Assembly (NCBI RefSeq): GCF_943733665.1
Contig: NZ_OX030782.1
Location: 5,132,501 to 5,196,500 of the forward strand
DNA: 64,000 nt
DNA from: Aquimarina sp. Aq107
GTDB taxonomy: Bacteria > Bacteroidota > Bacteroidia > Flavobacteriales > Flavobacteriaceae
Reading direction: 5' to 3'
Shown here piece by piece: positions 50,198-58,757 of this stretch. A program made the position numbers and the translations under genes. Position 1 is the first letter of the stretch, and each line of letters starts with the position of its first letter. The notes under the pieces are model-generated. The model did not search any database, was not told the DNA's origin, and worked only from the letters and a program-made list of their open reading frames with translations.

Positions 50198-51523
50198 TTG
50201 GATCCTGATCCCGAACCTTTATTTGTTTTATTTGTTGCTTTTGATTCTATACAAGCAATTAATTTACTTGCCCTTATTTTACTATTGATTTGTTCTGCAT
50301 TAATTTCGGGCAGTGAAGTCTCCTTATTTTCACTTACTCCGTCAGATCTTAAAATAGAAGGAGAGGAAGAGACTGCAAATCAAAAGATAATATCAAAGTT
50401 ATTAAGTAGACCAAAGAAATTATTAGCTACAATATTAGTGGCTAATAATTTTATAAATATTGCTATTGTATTACTCTTTGATGCTTTAGGAGAGATTTAT
50501 TTTAAAGATCTTGATATCGTTTGGTGGGGCTGGATGGATGTAAGATTTGTAGTAGAGGTAATTATTGTAGCATTCCTTATTTTATTATTTGGAGAAATTT
50601 TACCAAAGATATATGCGAGTAGAAATAAAGTAAAATTTGCCAATTTTATGGCAAGACCATTAGGAGTTTTGGACTGGATTATTACTCCGATTAGCTTGCC
50701 AATGAGAAGTGTGACGATGCGAATTCATAATAAATTAGGTAAGCAGAAATCGAATATCAGTGTTGATCAATTATCACAAGCATTGGAGTTAACCTCAGAC
50801 ACTGATACTACTTCTGAGGAGAAGAAAATTTTAGAAGGTATCGTTTCTTTTGGTAATACTGATACCAAACAGGTAATGAAACCTAGGATAGATATTTTTG
50901 CCTTAAATCGAGATATGAAATATACTGAGGTTATTCCTGAAATTATAGAAAAAGGATATTCTCGTATTCCGGTATATGAAGATAGTATTGATAAAGTTGT
51001 TGGGATTCTTTATGTAAAGGATTTATTGCCTTATATCAATCATAAAGATTATAATTGGGTAGATCTTGTAAGAGAACCCTATTTTGTTCCAGAAAATAAG
51101 AAGTTAGACGATTTACTTAATGATTTTAAGAATAAAAAGAATCATTTAGCAATTGTGGTAGACGAATATGGTGGAACAAGTGGTTTGATTTCTTTAGAAG
51201 ATATTATTGAAGAAATAGTTGGGGATATTAGTGATGAATTTGATGACGAAGATTTAATATTTTCTAAGTTAGATGATCTCAACTACGTGTTCGAAGGAAG
51301 AACTTCTTTAAAAGATTTTTATAAAGTGCTAAAGTTGGAGGATCATGCTATTTTTGAAAATAAAAAAGGGGATGCGGAGACGATTGCCGGATTACTTTTA
51401 GAAATATCTGGAAGTTTCCCAAAAAGAGGAGATGTAATTGTATTAGAAAAATATATATTTAAAATAGAGTCTTTGGATAATAAACGTATCAAAAGAATTA
51501 AATTGACGATTGATGAAGAGTAA
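50198..51523 (+). CDS. gldE: Gliding motility-associated protein GldE (CNNM/CBS domain protein)
   Basis: The 441-residue inner-membrane protein starts with TTG at 50198 (peptide MDPDPEPLFVLF as recalled for relatives; no upstream ATG). It has a CNNM-type transmembrane domain with the SALISGSEVSLFSL segment, two CBS domains (VMKPRIDIFAL... and VVDEYGGTSGLISLEDIIEEIVG, residues about 230-345) and a C-terminal CorC/HlyC domain. In Flavobacterium johnsoniae gldE is linked to gldD and gliding; its exact role is unclear. It overlaps gldD by 11 bp. Confidence 0.93.
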   Translation: MDPDPEPLFVLFVAFDSIQAINLLALILLLICSALISGSEVSLFSLTPSDLKIEGEEETANQKIISKLLSRPKKLLATILVANNFINIAIVLLFDALGEIYFKDLDIVWWGWMDVRFVVEVIIVAFLILLFGEILPKIYASRNKVKFANFMARPLGVLDWIITPISLPMRSVTMRIHNKLGKQKSNISVDQLSQALELTSDTDTTSEEKKILEGIVSFGNTDTKQVMKPRIDIFALNRDMKYTEVIPEIIEKGYSRIPVYEDSIDKVVGILYVKDLLPYINHKDYNWVDLVREPYFVPENKKLDDLLNDFKNKKNHLAIVVDEYGGTSGLISLEDIIEEIVGDISDEFDDEDLIFSKLDDLNYVFEGRTSLKDFYKVLKLEDHAIFENKKGDAETIAGLLLEISGSFPKRGDVIVLEKYIFKIESLDNKRIKRIKLTIDEE

Positions 51524-52085
51524 ATTTTATAATTTTTTTGTGATAGTGATTGCAAGTGTTTTCTATTCTTGTGGTGGAGATGTTTTACCCAAGCCTAAAG
51601 GTATGTTACGATTGGCCTATCCGTCTCCAAAATATGAAAAGGCTACATTGGATTGTTCATATACTTTTGAAAAAAACAATATAGCAACTTTCGAGAAAGC
51701 AAAAAACAATAAAGAATGTTGGTATAATATTGATTATCCGAAACTGAATGCAACTATTTACGTTTCGTATTACAATGTAGATAAAAACTTAGACTCGTTA
51801 TTAAGAGATGCACAAAACTTAACACAAGAACACCATATTAAAGCTGATGGAATAGATCAAAAAGATTTTATTCTGCCGGATAAAAAAGTTTATGGAAGCA
51901 TTTTTGAAGTTACGGGAAATGCTGCTTCTTCTTGCCAATTTTATGTAACAGATAGTCTTAATCATTTTGTTTCTGGTTCAGTGTACTTTAAAGTAAAACC
52001 AAATTATGATTCAATTCTTCCTGCGGCGAAATATCTAAGAAATGATGTTGTTCATTTTATGGAAACAATTCAATGGAAAGAATAA
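51513..52085 (+). CDS. gldD: Gliding motility lipoprotein GldD
   Basis: The 190-residue lipoprotein starts at ATG 51513, one codon after an in-frame TTG, and overlaps the end of gldE by 11 bp. It has lipobox YSC (about Cys20), then PKPKGMLRLAYPSPKY, the segment most characteristic of GldD, and ends with HFMETIQWKE. GldD is required for gliding motility and type IX secretion-related functions in F. johnsoniae. The coupling to gldE implies equal expression. Confidence 0.94.
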   Translation: MKSKFYNFFVIVIASVFYSCGGDVLPKPKGMLRLAYPSPKYEKATLDCSYTFEKNNIATFEKAKNNKECWYNIDYPKLNATIYVSYYNVDKNLDSLLRDAQNLTQEHHIKADGIDQKDFILPDKKVYGSIFEVTGNAASSCQFYVTDSLNHFVSGSVYFKVKPNYDSILPAAKYLRNDVVHFMETIQWKE

Positions 52086-52167
52086 CGCTAAACGTTCGTT
52101 AATTTTTCTATATAAAACATTACCACTTGTTTAATTTTATTGATTTTTGCAGCTTATTAAATGACTG

Positions 52168-53043
52168 ATGCAAAACTCAAAACTAAAATGGATATATCTT
52201 GCGATACTTTCGCTGGTATGGGGTAGTTCATTTATACTAATTAAGAAGTCGTTGATAGGTCTTACCCCTATGCAGTTAGGAGCTTTAAGAACCCTGTTCG
52301 CAGCAATTTTTTTGTTCCTGATTGGTTTCAGAAGTATGAAAACCATTAAGAAAGGAGAGTGGAAGTGGATTGTTGTTTCCGGTTTTTTAGGGACATTTAT
52401 TCCAGCATTTTTATTTGCTTTTGCAGAAACAGAAATAGATAGTGGTATCGCTTCTGTTCTTAATTCCACAACTCCACTTGTTACCTTAATATTAGGGGTA
52501 CTGCTATTCTCTATTCGATTTAGTAGAAATCAACTGATTGGAGTTGTTGTTGGGTTAATTGGATGTTTGGCTCTTATATGGGAAGGAGCTTCTATAAACC
52601 CTAATCAGAATTATTGGTACGCGGCGTTAGTGCTTTGTGCTTCTGTTTGCTATGCGACTAACGTAAATATAATAAAACGTTATATGCAAGAAATTTCTCC
52701 TATGGCGATAGCTAATGGTAATTTTGTTGTATTAGTAATTCCTTCTATTATAGTACTATATTATTCTGATTTTTTTAATAATACGGTAATAGGTAATCCT
52801 GAAGTACATACAAGTTTGATGTATATTTCTATTCTTGCAGTAGTGGGAACCGGAATTGCTAAGGTTTTATTCAATAAATTAGTTCAAATGAGTAGTCCTG
52901 TTTTTGCCACTTCGGTAACGTATACAATTCCGATAGTAGCTTTAATGTGGGGGTTGCTGGATGGCGAAGAATTTTCTTTTTATCAAGTAATTGCTACTGG
53001 GATAATAATTTTAGGAGTATATATCGCTAATCGAAAAAAATAA
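52168..53043 (+). CDS. EamA/DMT-family transporter
   Basis: The 291-residue protein has ten predicted membrane helices in two EamA halves. The first opens with ILSLVWGSSFILIKKSL and the second includes LCASVCYATNVNIIKRY; the final helix ends in short basic NRKK. Members export or exchange metabolites; the substrate is unknown. It is monocistronic and shares a terminator with the convergent M16 gene. Confidence 0.93.
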   Translation: MQNSKLKWIYLAILSLVWGSSFILIKKSLIGLTPMQLGALRTLFAAIFLFLIGFRSMKTIKKGEWKWIVVSGFLGTFIPAFLFAFAETEIDSGIASVLNSTTPLVTLILGVLLFSIRFSRNQLIGVVVGLIGCLALIWEGASINPNQNYWYAALVLCASVCYATNVNIIKRYMQEISPMAIANGNFVVLVIPSIIVLYYSDFFNNTVIGNPEVHTSLMYISILAVVGTGIAKVLFNKLVQMSSPVFATSVTYTIPIVALMWGLLDGEEFSFYQVIATGIIILGVYIANRKK

Positions 53044-53070
53044 AGGCCCGTTTATTAGAACGGACCTTTA
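53041..53070. terminator. Terminator between EamA and M16 genes
   Basis: TAAAGGcCCGTT (53041-53052) pairs with AACGGaCCTTTA (53059-53070) with one mismatch and a 6-nt loop. On the minus strand a T-rich run follows, so it best serves the M16 gene at 53092; it also overlaps the EamA stop codon. Confidence 0.75.
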
Positions 53071-53091
53071 TAAATAACTGAGTTATAGATT

Positions 53092-55170
53092 TTATTTAAA
53101 ATCTTCTTCTGTTACTCCTTCGTTAATTTTAATTTCTGAAACATTAAAATCAAACTTCTGTGGACCAGCAGATATTGACATTGTATGAGGGAATTTGATT
53201 CCATTTACCTCTTTGTAATTGCTATATCCAATTGTAGAAGGTATTTTTTGACCTCCTTGTTCCTGGATTACAATATCTTTTATTTTTAATCCTGTTTCCG
53301 TATCGAAATAAGAGGTTCTCTTATCGCTTATTTTAACTTTATAGGCTTTACCATTTTCGTAAGGTTCAAGACCTTCTAGTTTAGCATCTGTATTTTTTAG
53401 TTCCGGGAAAGGGTATATTTCTTTTTTTGCATCAGCAATTTGAGCTTCTGTATAGTCAATTTTTTGACCTTGAGCCATAGCATATCCTTTAGTACCGTCG
53501 AACACATTTTTGTTTACAGAGTTACCTCCAAATAATATATCGGTAAGCGTTTGGTTTTTCGAAGTAACTTTAGAAATCATCTGAAGTGTTGCTCCTCCCA
53601 TAGATGCTTCGGCTGTAGTAAAAGTAGATTGTACTGCTGTCAATTTATCTTTACCGCCTATAGCTTTTAAATAATTATCTAAAACTGACTGGGCAGTAAC
53701 TCCCTCTGGGGTAGCTGCATTGTAATCAGGTTTTTCAGTTTTATTTCCATATTTGTCAAAATATAGAATAGGAATTTTCTTTCCTTCGAAGCTAATTTTC
53801 TCCAGATTTTCTAAAACATCACTTCCTTTACCAACTAATACAATTCTAGCTTTGTCTAGATTAAAATATTTGTTAGCAATTCTTTTAATATCAGCTTTGC
53901 TAACTGCGTTGATTTTTGCAATAAAAGTTTCGTAAAAATCTTTTGGAAGATTTTGAGTTTTGATATCAATACTTCTTGCGGCTATTGTTCTATCATTTTC
54001 GGAAGCTAGAATAAAGTCTCCTAAGAATTTTGCTTTTGCATTTTTTAATACTTCGTCATCTACATCTTCAGTTCTAATTCTTTTAATTTCTTTTAGAGTT
54101 TCTACAACAGCACTATCTGTTACCATATTTCTTACTTTGGCTGTAGCTCTAAATAGAGTTTTAAAGTTTTTGTTTCTTGGTAATGTAGATCGTCCTCCGT
54201 ATGTATACCCGTGTTCTTCTCTCAGGTTCATATTGATATAACTACCAAATGATCCACCTAGAACATAATTAGTAACTAATGCAGCGTGATGATCTTCGTC
54301 AGCCATCTTTAAGTTAGAAACGTTCATTACAGCCATTTCTGTTTGTACAGCATTTGGCATATCAATAAAATTGATCTGTCTATATTGTGCGTCTTTAACT
54401 TCTGGAATTCCAAAAGAAGGAGCTTTCCCGGCTTTCCAAGAAGTAAAATTCTTTTCTACTAATTCTTTAGCTTTATCATTACTGATGTCTCCACTAATTA
54501 CCATATATGCATTTGCAGGAACAAAGTAGTTTCTATAGTATTTTTCTACATCTGCTAATGTGATATTATTAATTGTTTTTTCTGTGATGTACTCTCCAGC
54601 TGGGTGATTTTTTCCGTAACCAAGAACGCTTCTTACTCGATCAGCAACTGCTTCTGCACTATTTTCTCCTGATTTAATACCTTCGATAAGTTTTTTCTTT
54701 TCAAGGTCTAACTCCTCTTGCGTAAAGTTTGGATTTAAAGAAGCTTTTGCAAAAAGTTCGATGATACGATCAGAATATTTAGATAAGGATTGTGCGAATC
54801 CACCTGATGCTCCCGTATTAATGAAAGCACCAAGAAAATCAACTTCTTCATTAAAAGCATCTTTGCTAATGTCTTTAGTCCCTTTTCCCATTATTTGGGA
54901 TACTATTCCTTCGATTCCAGCTTTGTCGCCTTCAGCATTTGGAGGGTTGTCTAATGATAAGCTTACTGTGATTCTCGGTAGCTTTTTGTTTTCTACAACA
55001 AGAACGGTAAGTCCATTACCCATTTTAAATGTATATGGCTCTCCTAAATTTATAACAGGAGTAGGTCCTGATTTTGGCATTTTTGATCGATCTATCTGTG
55101 CTTGAGCACTTATTGCAACCAATAAAAAAGCTATGATAAAGGTTATATTTTTTTTCATTTCTGTATTCAT
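53092..55170 (-). CDS. M16-like protein without zinc site, with C-terminal lipoprotein-type domain
   Basis: This is a 692-residue exported protein (signal at residues about 5-24, ending ISAQA). Residues 40-455 follow the M16 peptidase fold, including the substrate-side NLREEHGYTYGGRS, but the HxxEH zinc motif is replaced by GIVSQIMGKGT, so it cannot bind zinc there. Residues 470-692 form an added beta-rich domain (AQSVLDNYLKAIGGKDKL, later GYSNYKEVNGIKFPH) like the outer-membrane lipoprotein-sorting-type fold. It lies 5 bp after the active M16 gene, so the two likely form an active/inactive heterodimer, as known for other M16 pairs. Confidence 0.9.
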   Translation of the reverse strand: MNTEMKKNITFIIAFLLVAISAQAQIDRSKMPKSGPTPVINLGEPYTFKMGNGLTVLVVENKKLPRITVSLSLDNPPNAEGDKAGIEGIVSQIMGKGTKDISKDAFNEEVDFLGAFINTGASGGFAQSLSKYSDRIIELFAKASLNPNFTQEELDLEKKKLIEGIKSGENSAEAVADRVRSVLGYGKNHPAGEYITEKTINNITLADVEKYYRNYFVPANAYMVISGDISNDKAKELVEKNFTSWKAGKAPSFGIPEVKDAQYRQINFIDMPNAVQTEMAVMNVSNLKMADEDHHAALVTNYVLGGSFGSYINMNLREEHGYTYGGRSTLPRNKNFKTLFRATAKVRNMVTDSAVVETLKEIKRIRTEDVDDEVLKNAKAKFLGDFILASENDRTIAARSIDIKTQNLPKDFYETFIAKINAVSKADIKRIANKYFNLDKARIVLVGKGSDVLENLEKISFEGKKIPILYFDKYGNKTEKPDYNAATPEGVTAQSVLDNYLKAIGGKDKLTAVQSTFTTAEASMGGATLQMISKVTSKNQTLTDILFGGNSVNKNVFDGTKGYAMAQGQKIDYTEAQIADAKKEIYPFPELKNTDAKLEGLEPYENGKAYKVKISDKRTSYFDTETGLKIKDIVIQEQGGQKIPSTIGYSNYKEVNGIKFPHTMSISAGPQKFDFNVSEIKINEGVTEEDFK

Positions 55171-55175
55171 TTATA

Positions 55176-56501
55176 TTATTTGCTTGACTCTGGTAAGTAG
55201 TCAAGATTAAGACGTTGATTTTTATTCAGATATTTCTTAGCAACATTTTGAATGTCTTCTCTGGTAATTGATCTGTAGATTTCAATTTCTTTATTGATAA
55301 GATTAGTATCGTCATAAAGCATGTTGTAACGAGCCAATGAATTTGCAATTCCTTCAATACTAGAGTTAGAGTTCACGAAGTTATTTTCAAATTGATTCTG
55401 AAGTTTATTGAATTCTCTTTCAGAAATTAGTTCATTTTGTAACTTTTCGATTTCACTATCCATTTCTGCTAGAAGTTTATCTAAACTAACATCTCCAAGA
55501 GGTAAAGCTCCCATTAGATAAGTGCCATAGTCTTCTTGAGAATCTGTAAAGGCGATTACTTGTAATGCCATTTTTTTATCCTCTACCATGTTTTTCTGCA
55601 TTCTAGAGCTGTTTCCTCCTGTTAAAATAGTAGAGATATAATCTAACACATAGGCGTCTTTTTCAGTTTGCTTAGGCGTTCTGTATACTAATACTTTTGC
55701 AGGGATTTGGATGTTTGCATCTTTTTCTACCGCAGTGATTTCTGATGTAATAGGATCTTCTACTATTGTCGTTCTTGTTATTTTTTCTCCATTATTTTTA
55801 ATAGAACCAAAATAATCCGAAATCATTTTCTTAGCATCTTCAATTTGGATATCTCCAGCTACTACTAAGGTTGCATTATTTGGGTTATAGTATTTTTTAT
55901 TAAAAGCTACGAACTCATCAAGTTTAGCAGCGTCAAGGTCTTCCATACTTCCGATCACAGATTGACCATAAGGGTGTTTTTTGAACAGATATTTATTTAT
56001 CCCAGTCTTGTAAATAATTTTACCATAAGGCGCATTATCTATTCGTTGTCTTTTTTCTTCTTTTACAACTTCATTCTGGGTGTCTACTCCAATTTTATTG
56101 ATTACAGGATGTAACATACGTTCAGATTCCATCCATAATCCTAGTTCTAGATTGTTAGAAGGTAATGTTTCGTAGTAATAAGTTCTATCCTGAGTAGTGT
56201 TAGCGTTGTTTCTTCCACCGTTTGCAGAAACGATATCAAACCACTTTCCTCTTTCTATGTTTTCTGTCCCTTCGAATAATAGGTGTTCGAAAAAATGAGC
56301 AAAACCGGTTCTTCCTTTTTCTTCATCTTTTGCGCCTACGTGATACATAACACCTACAGTTACTACAGGTGCTTTATTTTCTTGATGTAAAATTACATGT
56401 AGACCATTATCTAAGTTATATTCTGTAAATTCTACTTCTTGAGCACTTCCGGAAATTCCAATCAAGAGCGCACAAGCGATTGTGTAAAGTTTATTTTTCA
56501 T
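55176..56501 (-). CDS. Zinc-dependent M16 peptidase (active subunit)
   Basis: The 441-residue exported peptidase has a signal peptide (residues 1-20, ending SGSAQ) and the inverted zinc motif His69-Phe-Phe-Glu72-His73, with the third ligand in NEVVKEEKRQ about 75 residues later. It lacks the C-terminal substrate half found in longer M16 enzymes, which fits pairing with the inactive subunit encoded directly downstream. The pair probably degrades oligopeptides in the periplasm. Confidence 0.94.
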   Translation of the reverse strand: MKNKLYTIACALLIGISGSAQEVEFTEYNLDNGLHVILHQENKAPVVTVGVMYHVGAKDEEKGRTGFAHFFEHLLFEGTENIERGKWFDIVSANGGRNNANTTQDRTYYYETLPSNNLELGLWMESERMLHPVINKIGVDTQNEVVKEEKRQRIDNAPYGKIIYKTGINKYLFKKHPYGQSVIGSMEDLDAAKLDEFVAFNKKYYNPNNATLVVAGDIQIEDAKKMISDYFGSIKNNGEKITRTTIVEDPITSEITAVEKDANIQIPAKVLVYRTPKQTEKDAYVLDYISTILTGGNSSRMQKNMVEDKKMALQVIAFTDSQEDYGTYLMGALPLGDVSLDKLLAEMDSEIEKLQNELISEREFNKLQNQFENNFVNSNSSIEGIANSLARYNMLYDDTNLINKEIEIYRSITREDIQNVAKKYLNKNQRLNLDYLPESSK

Positions 56502-56671
56502 TAGTAATAATTTTGTTTATTGAATTTTTGCAAAGATCGCATTTTGTTATGATTTTAACGAAAAAGAATTTTATCGACCTAAAGTACTTGTTTTTAATAA
56601 ATTAACAGTTCTTTAAGCCAAAGAATGACTAATTATCCATAAATTTCTGTTAAATCTAAATAATAAAAATT

Positions 56672-57145
56672 ATGAAAAAGTCTACAATTCCCGTTAGATA
56701 TGGTTCTTTAATCGCAGTAGGGCTGATTGCGTATTTTCTAATTTTATCATTATTTGGGGTGCAAACAAATCCGGTTTTTAGTTTAGGTAATGGAATAATT
56801 GTTGCCTTTGGATTGTATAAAGCTATGAAAGATTATAAATTCGAAAAGAGAAGCGAATTTGAATATCAAAAAGGTTTTATGGCTGGATTGTTCACAGGAT
56901 TCAATGCTACTCTTATTTTTACTATTTTCTTTGCTATTTATGTTACTAATATAAATACTAATTTTCTTCCAGAAATGCTAGCTAATTGGAGTTCGCATTA
57001 CCATGTGGGTGTAGGAATAGTAGTGTTTGTAGCAGTTATTATGGGTTTTGCAACTACCTTTGTCTTAACATTGTCTTTTATGCAATTATTAAAAGAAAGT
57101 TGGAACATCAAAAAAACACATAATTCTCCTCCTATAAAAGCGTAA
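56672..57145 (+). CDS. DUF4199 membrane protein
   Basis: The 157-residue protein has four membrane helices (about 10-30, 38-55, 70-95 and 110-135) and the DUF4199 family features: a GFMAGLFTGF loop in the third helix and a short basic tail. The function is unknown; relatives are widespread in Bacteroidota. It ends 96 bp before rplU, which has its own promoter. Confidence 0.85.
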   Translation: MKKSTIPVRYGSLIAVGLIAYFLILSLFGVQTNPVFSLGNGIIVAFGLYKAMKDYKFEKRSEFEYQKGFMAGLFTGFNATLIFTIFFAIYVTNINTNFLPEMLANWSSHYHVGVGIVVFVAVIMGFATTFVLTLSFMQLLKESWNIKKTHNSPPIKA

Positions 57146-57150
57146 AATAT

Positions 57151-57180
57151 TTGTCAGTTAATTAATTAGCAGTATATTTG
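57151..57180 (+). promoter_or_regulatory. Promoter of rplU-rpmA
   Basis: TTG at 57151-57153, a 19-bp spacer and TATATTTG at 57173-57180 match the full Bacteroidota consensus. The leader of about 55 nt before rplU has no obvious fold. Confidence 0.7.
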
Positions 57181-57241
57181 CATCCGCTTATTTTAGATAA
57201 GTGATAGTTCTTTATATAAAAAATTAATTAAACGTTACGCT

Positions 57242-57922
57242 ATGTACGCAATTGTAGAGATAGCAGGGCAGCAATTTAAAGTTGCAAAAGACCAAAAAGT
57301 TTTTGTTCATCGTTTAGCAGGAGAAGAAGGAGATAAAGTTTCTTTTGACAAAGTACTTCTTACTGCAGATGGAGACAAAGTTACTTTAGGCGCCCCGGCT
57401 ATAGATGGAGCTCAAGTAGGAGCAAAAATCACAAGACACCTTAGAGGTGATAAAGTTATTGTTTTCAAGAAAAAGAGACGTAAAGGATACCGTGTTAAAA
57501 ATGGTCACCGTCAATCTCTTACTGAAATCGTAATTGAAAGTATAGTTGCTTCTGGAGCTAAAAAAGCTGCACCAAAGAAAGAAGCTAAGAAAACTGAAAA
57601 GAAAGTAGAAGCTAAAGTTGCTGCTCCTAAAAAAGAAGAAGCACCAAAGAAAGCTGCTCCTAAGAAATCAGCTAAAGCAGATGATCTAAAAAAGATTGAA
57701 GGTATCGGACCAAAAATAGCTGAAACTTTAAAGGCTAATGGAATCGTTACTTTTGCTGATCTTTCTAAAGCAGATCCTAAGCAAATTGCAGAGTTCATTA
57801 AAGATGTACGTGGAAATCACGTTCCTGATACTTGGCCTAAGCAAGCTGAAATGGCTGCTGATGGTAAGTGGGATGAGTTAAAAGAATGGCAAGATAAATT
57901 AGACGGCGGGATTGAAAAATAA
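57242..57922 (+). CDS. rplU: 50S ribosomal protein L21 fused to a helix-hairpin-helix domain
   Basis: Residues 1-104 are a normal bL21 (YAIVEIAGQQFKVAKDQK; KKKRRKGYRVKNGHRQ), as in E. coli where the whole protein is 103 residues. Residues 105-147 form a Lys/Ala/Pro/Glu-rich flexible linker. Residues 148-226 form a helix-hairpin-helix-type domain (DLKKIEGIGPKIAETLKANGI) followed by Trp-containing helices. The same fusion is known in other flavobacteria. The tail could bind RNA or DNA near the ribosome surface. It lies 36 bp before rpmA, in the usual rplU-rpmA operon. Confidence 0.95.
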   Translation: MYAIVEIAGQQFKVAKDQKVFVHRLAGEEGDKVSFDKVLLTADGDKVTLGAPAIDGAQVGAKITRHLRGDKVIVFKKKRRKGYRVKNGHRQSLTEIVIESIVASGAKKAAPKKEAKKTEKKVEAKVAAPKKEEAPKKAAPKKSAKADDLKKIEGIGPKIAETLKANGIVTFADLSKADPKQIAEFIKDVRGNHVPDTWPKQAEMAADGKWDELKEWQDKLDGGIEK

Positions 57923-57958
57923 TCTCCGTTATTATTAACGATATAAAACCTTAAGAAA

Positions 57959-58219
57959 ATGGCTCATAAAAAAGGAGTTGGTAGTTCTAAGAATGGTAGA
58001 GAATCAGAATCGAAACGTTTAGGTGTTAAGATTTTTGGTGGACAAGCTGCCATAGCCGGTAACATCATTGTAAGACAAAGAGGTACGGCACACAAACCAG
58101 GTGAGAATGTTTATGCTGGTAAAGACCACACGTTACACGCAAGAGTAGATGGTGTAGTTAAATTCACTAAGAAAAAAGATAATAAATCTTATGTTTCTAT
58201 AGTTCCTTTTGAAGCATAA
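57959..58219 (+). CDS. rpmA: 50S ribosomal protein L27
   Basis: The 86-residue bL27 sits near the peptidyl-transferase centre. The basic flexible N-terminus MAHKKGVGSSKNGRES and the IIVRQRGTAHKPGENV segment identify it. There is no N-terminal extension that would need cleavage, as found in Firmicutes. It is the second gene of the rplU-rpmA operon and is followed by a strong terminator. Confidence 0.98.
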   Translation: MAHKKGVGSSKNGRESESKRLGVKIFGGQAAIAGNIIVRQRGTAHKPGENVYAGKDHTLHARVDGVVKFTKKKDNKSYVSIVPFEA

Positions 58220-58245
58220 GAATATTTTCCTTTGTAATAAAGATG

Positions 58246-58280
58246 AAGCCCTTTTCAAATTAATTTGAAAAGGGCTTTTT
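58246..58280 (+). terminator. Terminator of rplU-rpmA (32-bp perfect palindrome)
   Basis: Bases 58246-58261 and 58262-58277 are exact reverse complements (AAGCCCTTTTCAAATT and its partner), followed by T to 58280. It starts 26 bp after the rpmA stop. Confidence 0.88.
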
Positions 58281-58312
58281 ATTTAAACTATAACTCTTAA
58301 AATATAAATTTC

Positions 58313-58648
58313 ATGAAATTATCAATGCATAGAATTTTGTTCTTTTTTGTTTTTCTGGTAACCACAACCACCGCAATATCTCAGGAAATACCAAAATATG
58401 ATTATTTAGAAATCATTGTAGTCCAAAAAGCTAATAATAGTGGGCGGGTTAAAAGGGTGAAAGTACAAGAACAAAAATCATTGGAAGGTAAGCAGATCAC
58501 GATTAAAGAAATCGAAGATTTAGAAGGGACTTCTGATTTGTTAAACTATATGAATGCTGCTAATTGGGAGTTCGTAGATCGTCAATCTGTGGTGTCCGAA
58601 GAAAATGATCCCGTATGGATGAGTTATATTTTTAGGAAGAGGAAATAA
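58313..58648 (+). CDS. Small secreted protein of unknown function (DUF4177-like ending)
   Basis: The 111-residue protein has a signal peptide (hydrophobic residues 9-20, cleavage near AIS-Q). The mature part of about 88 residues ends with LNYMNAANWEFVDRQ and WMSYIFRKR, which resembles the short DUF4177-type pattern in which a Trp-Glu pair is followed by a strand ending in basic residues. That is a weak match. It may form a small alpha/beta periplasmic domain. It follows the ribosomal operon's terminator and so is separately expressed. Confidence 0.7.
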   Translation: MKLSMHRILFFFVFLVTTTTAISQEIPKYDYLEIIVVQKANNSGRVKRVKVQEQKSLEGKQITIKEIEDLEGTSDLLNYMNAANWEFVDRQSVVSEENDPVWMSYIFRKRK

Positions 58649-58757
58649 AAGACTAAGGTGTAACATAAAAATAATATCTAAATAACATTCTATAATAGGT
58701 GTATCACTAGATTTATAAGATTTTTACTTTTTAGTAAGAGTTTTGTAATAGATTGTT

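Noticed and set aside
57511..57798. Open frame of 95 codons opposite rplU
   Set aside because: It is the antisense shadow of the Lys/Ala-rich linker, whose codons contain few stops on the other strand.
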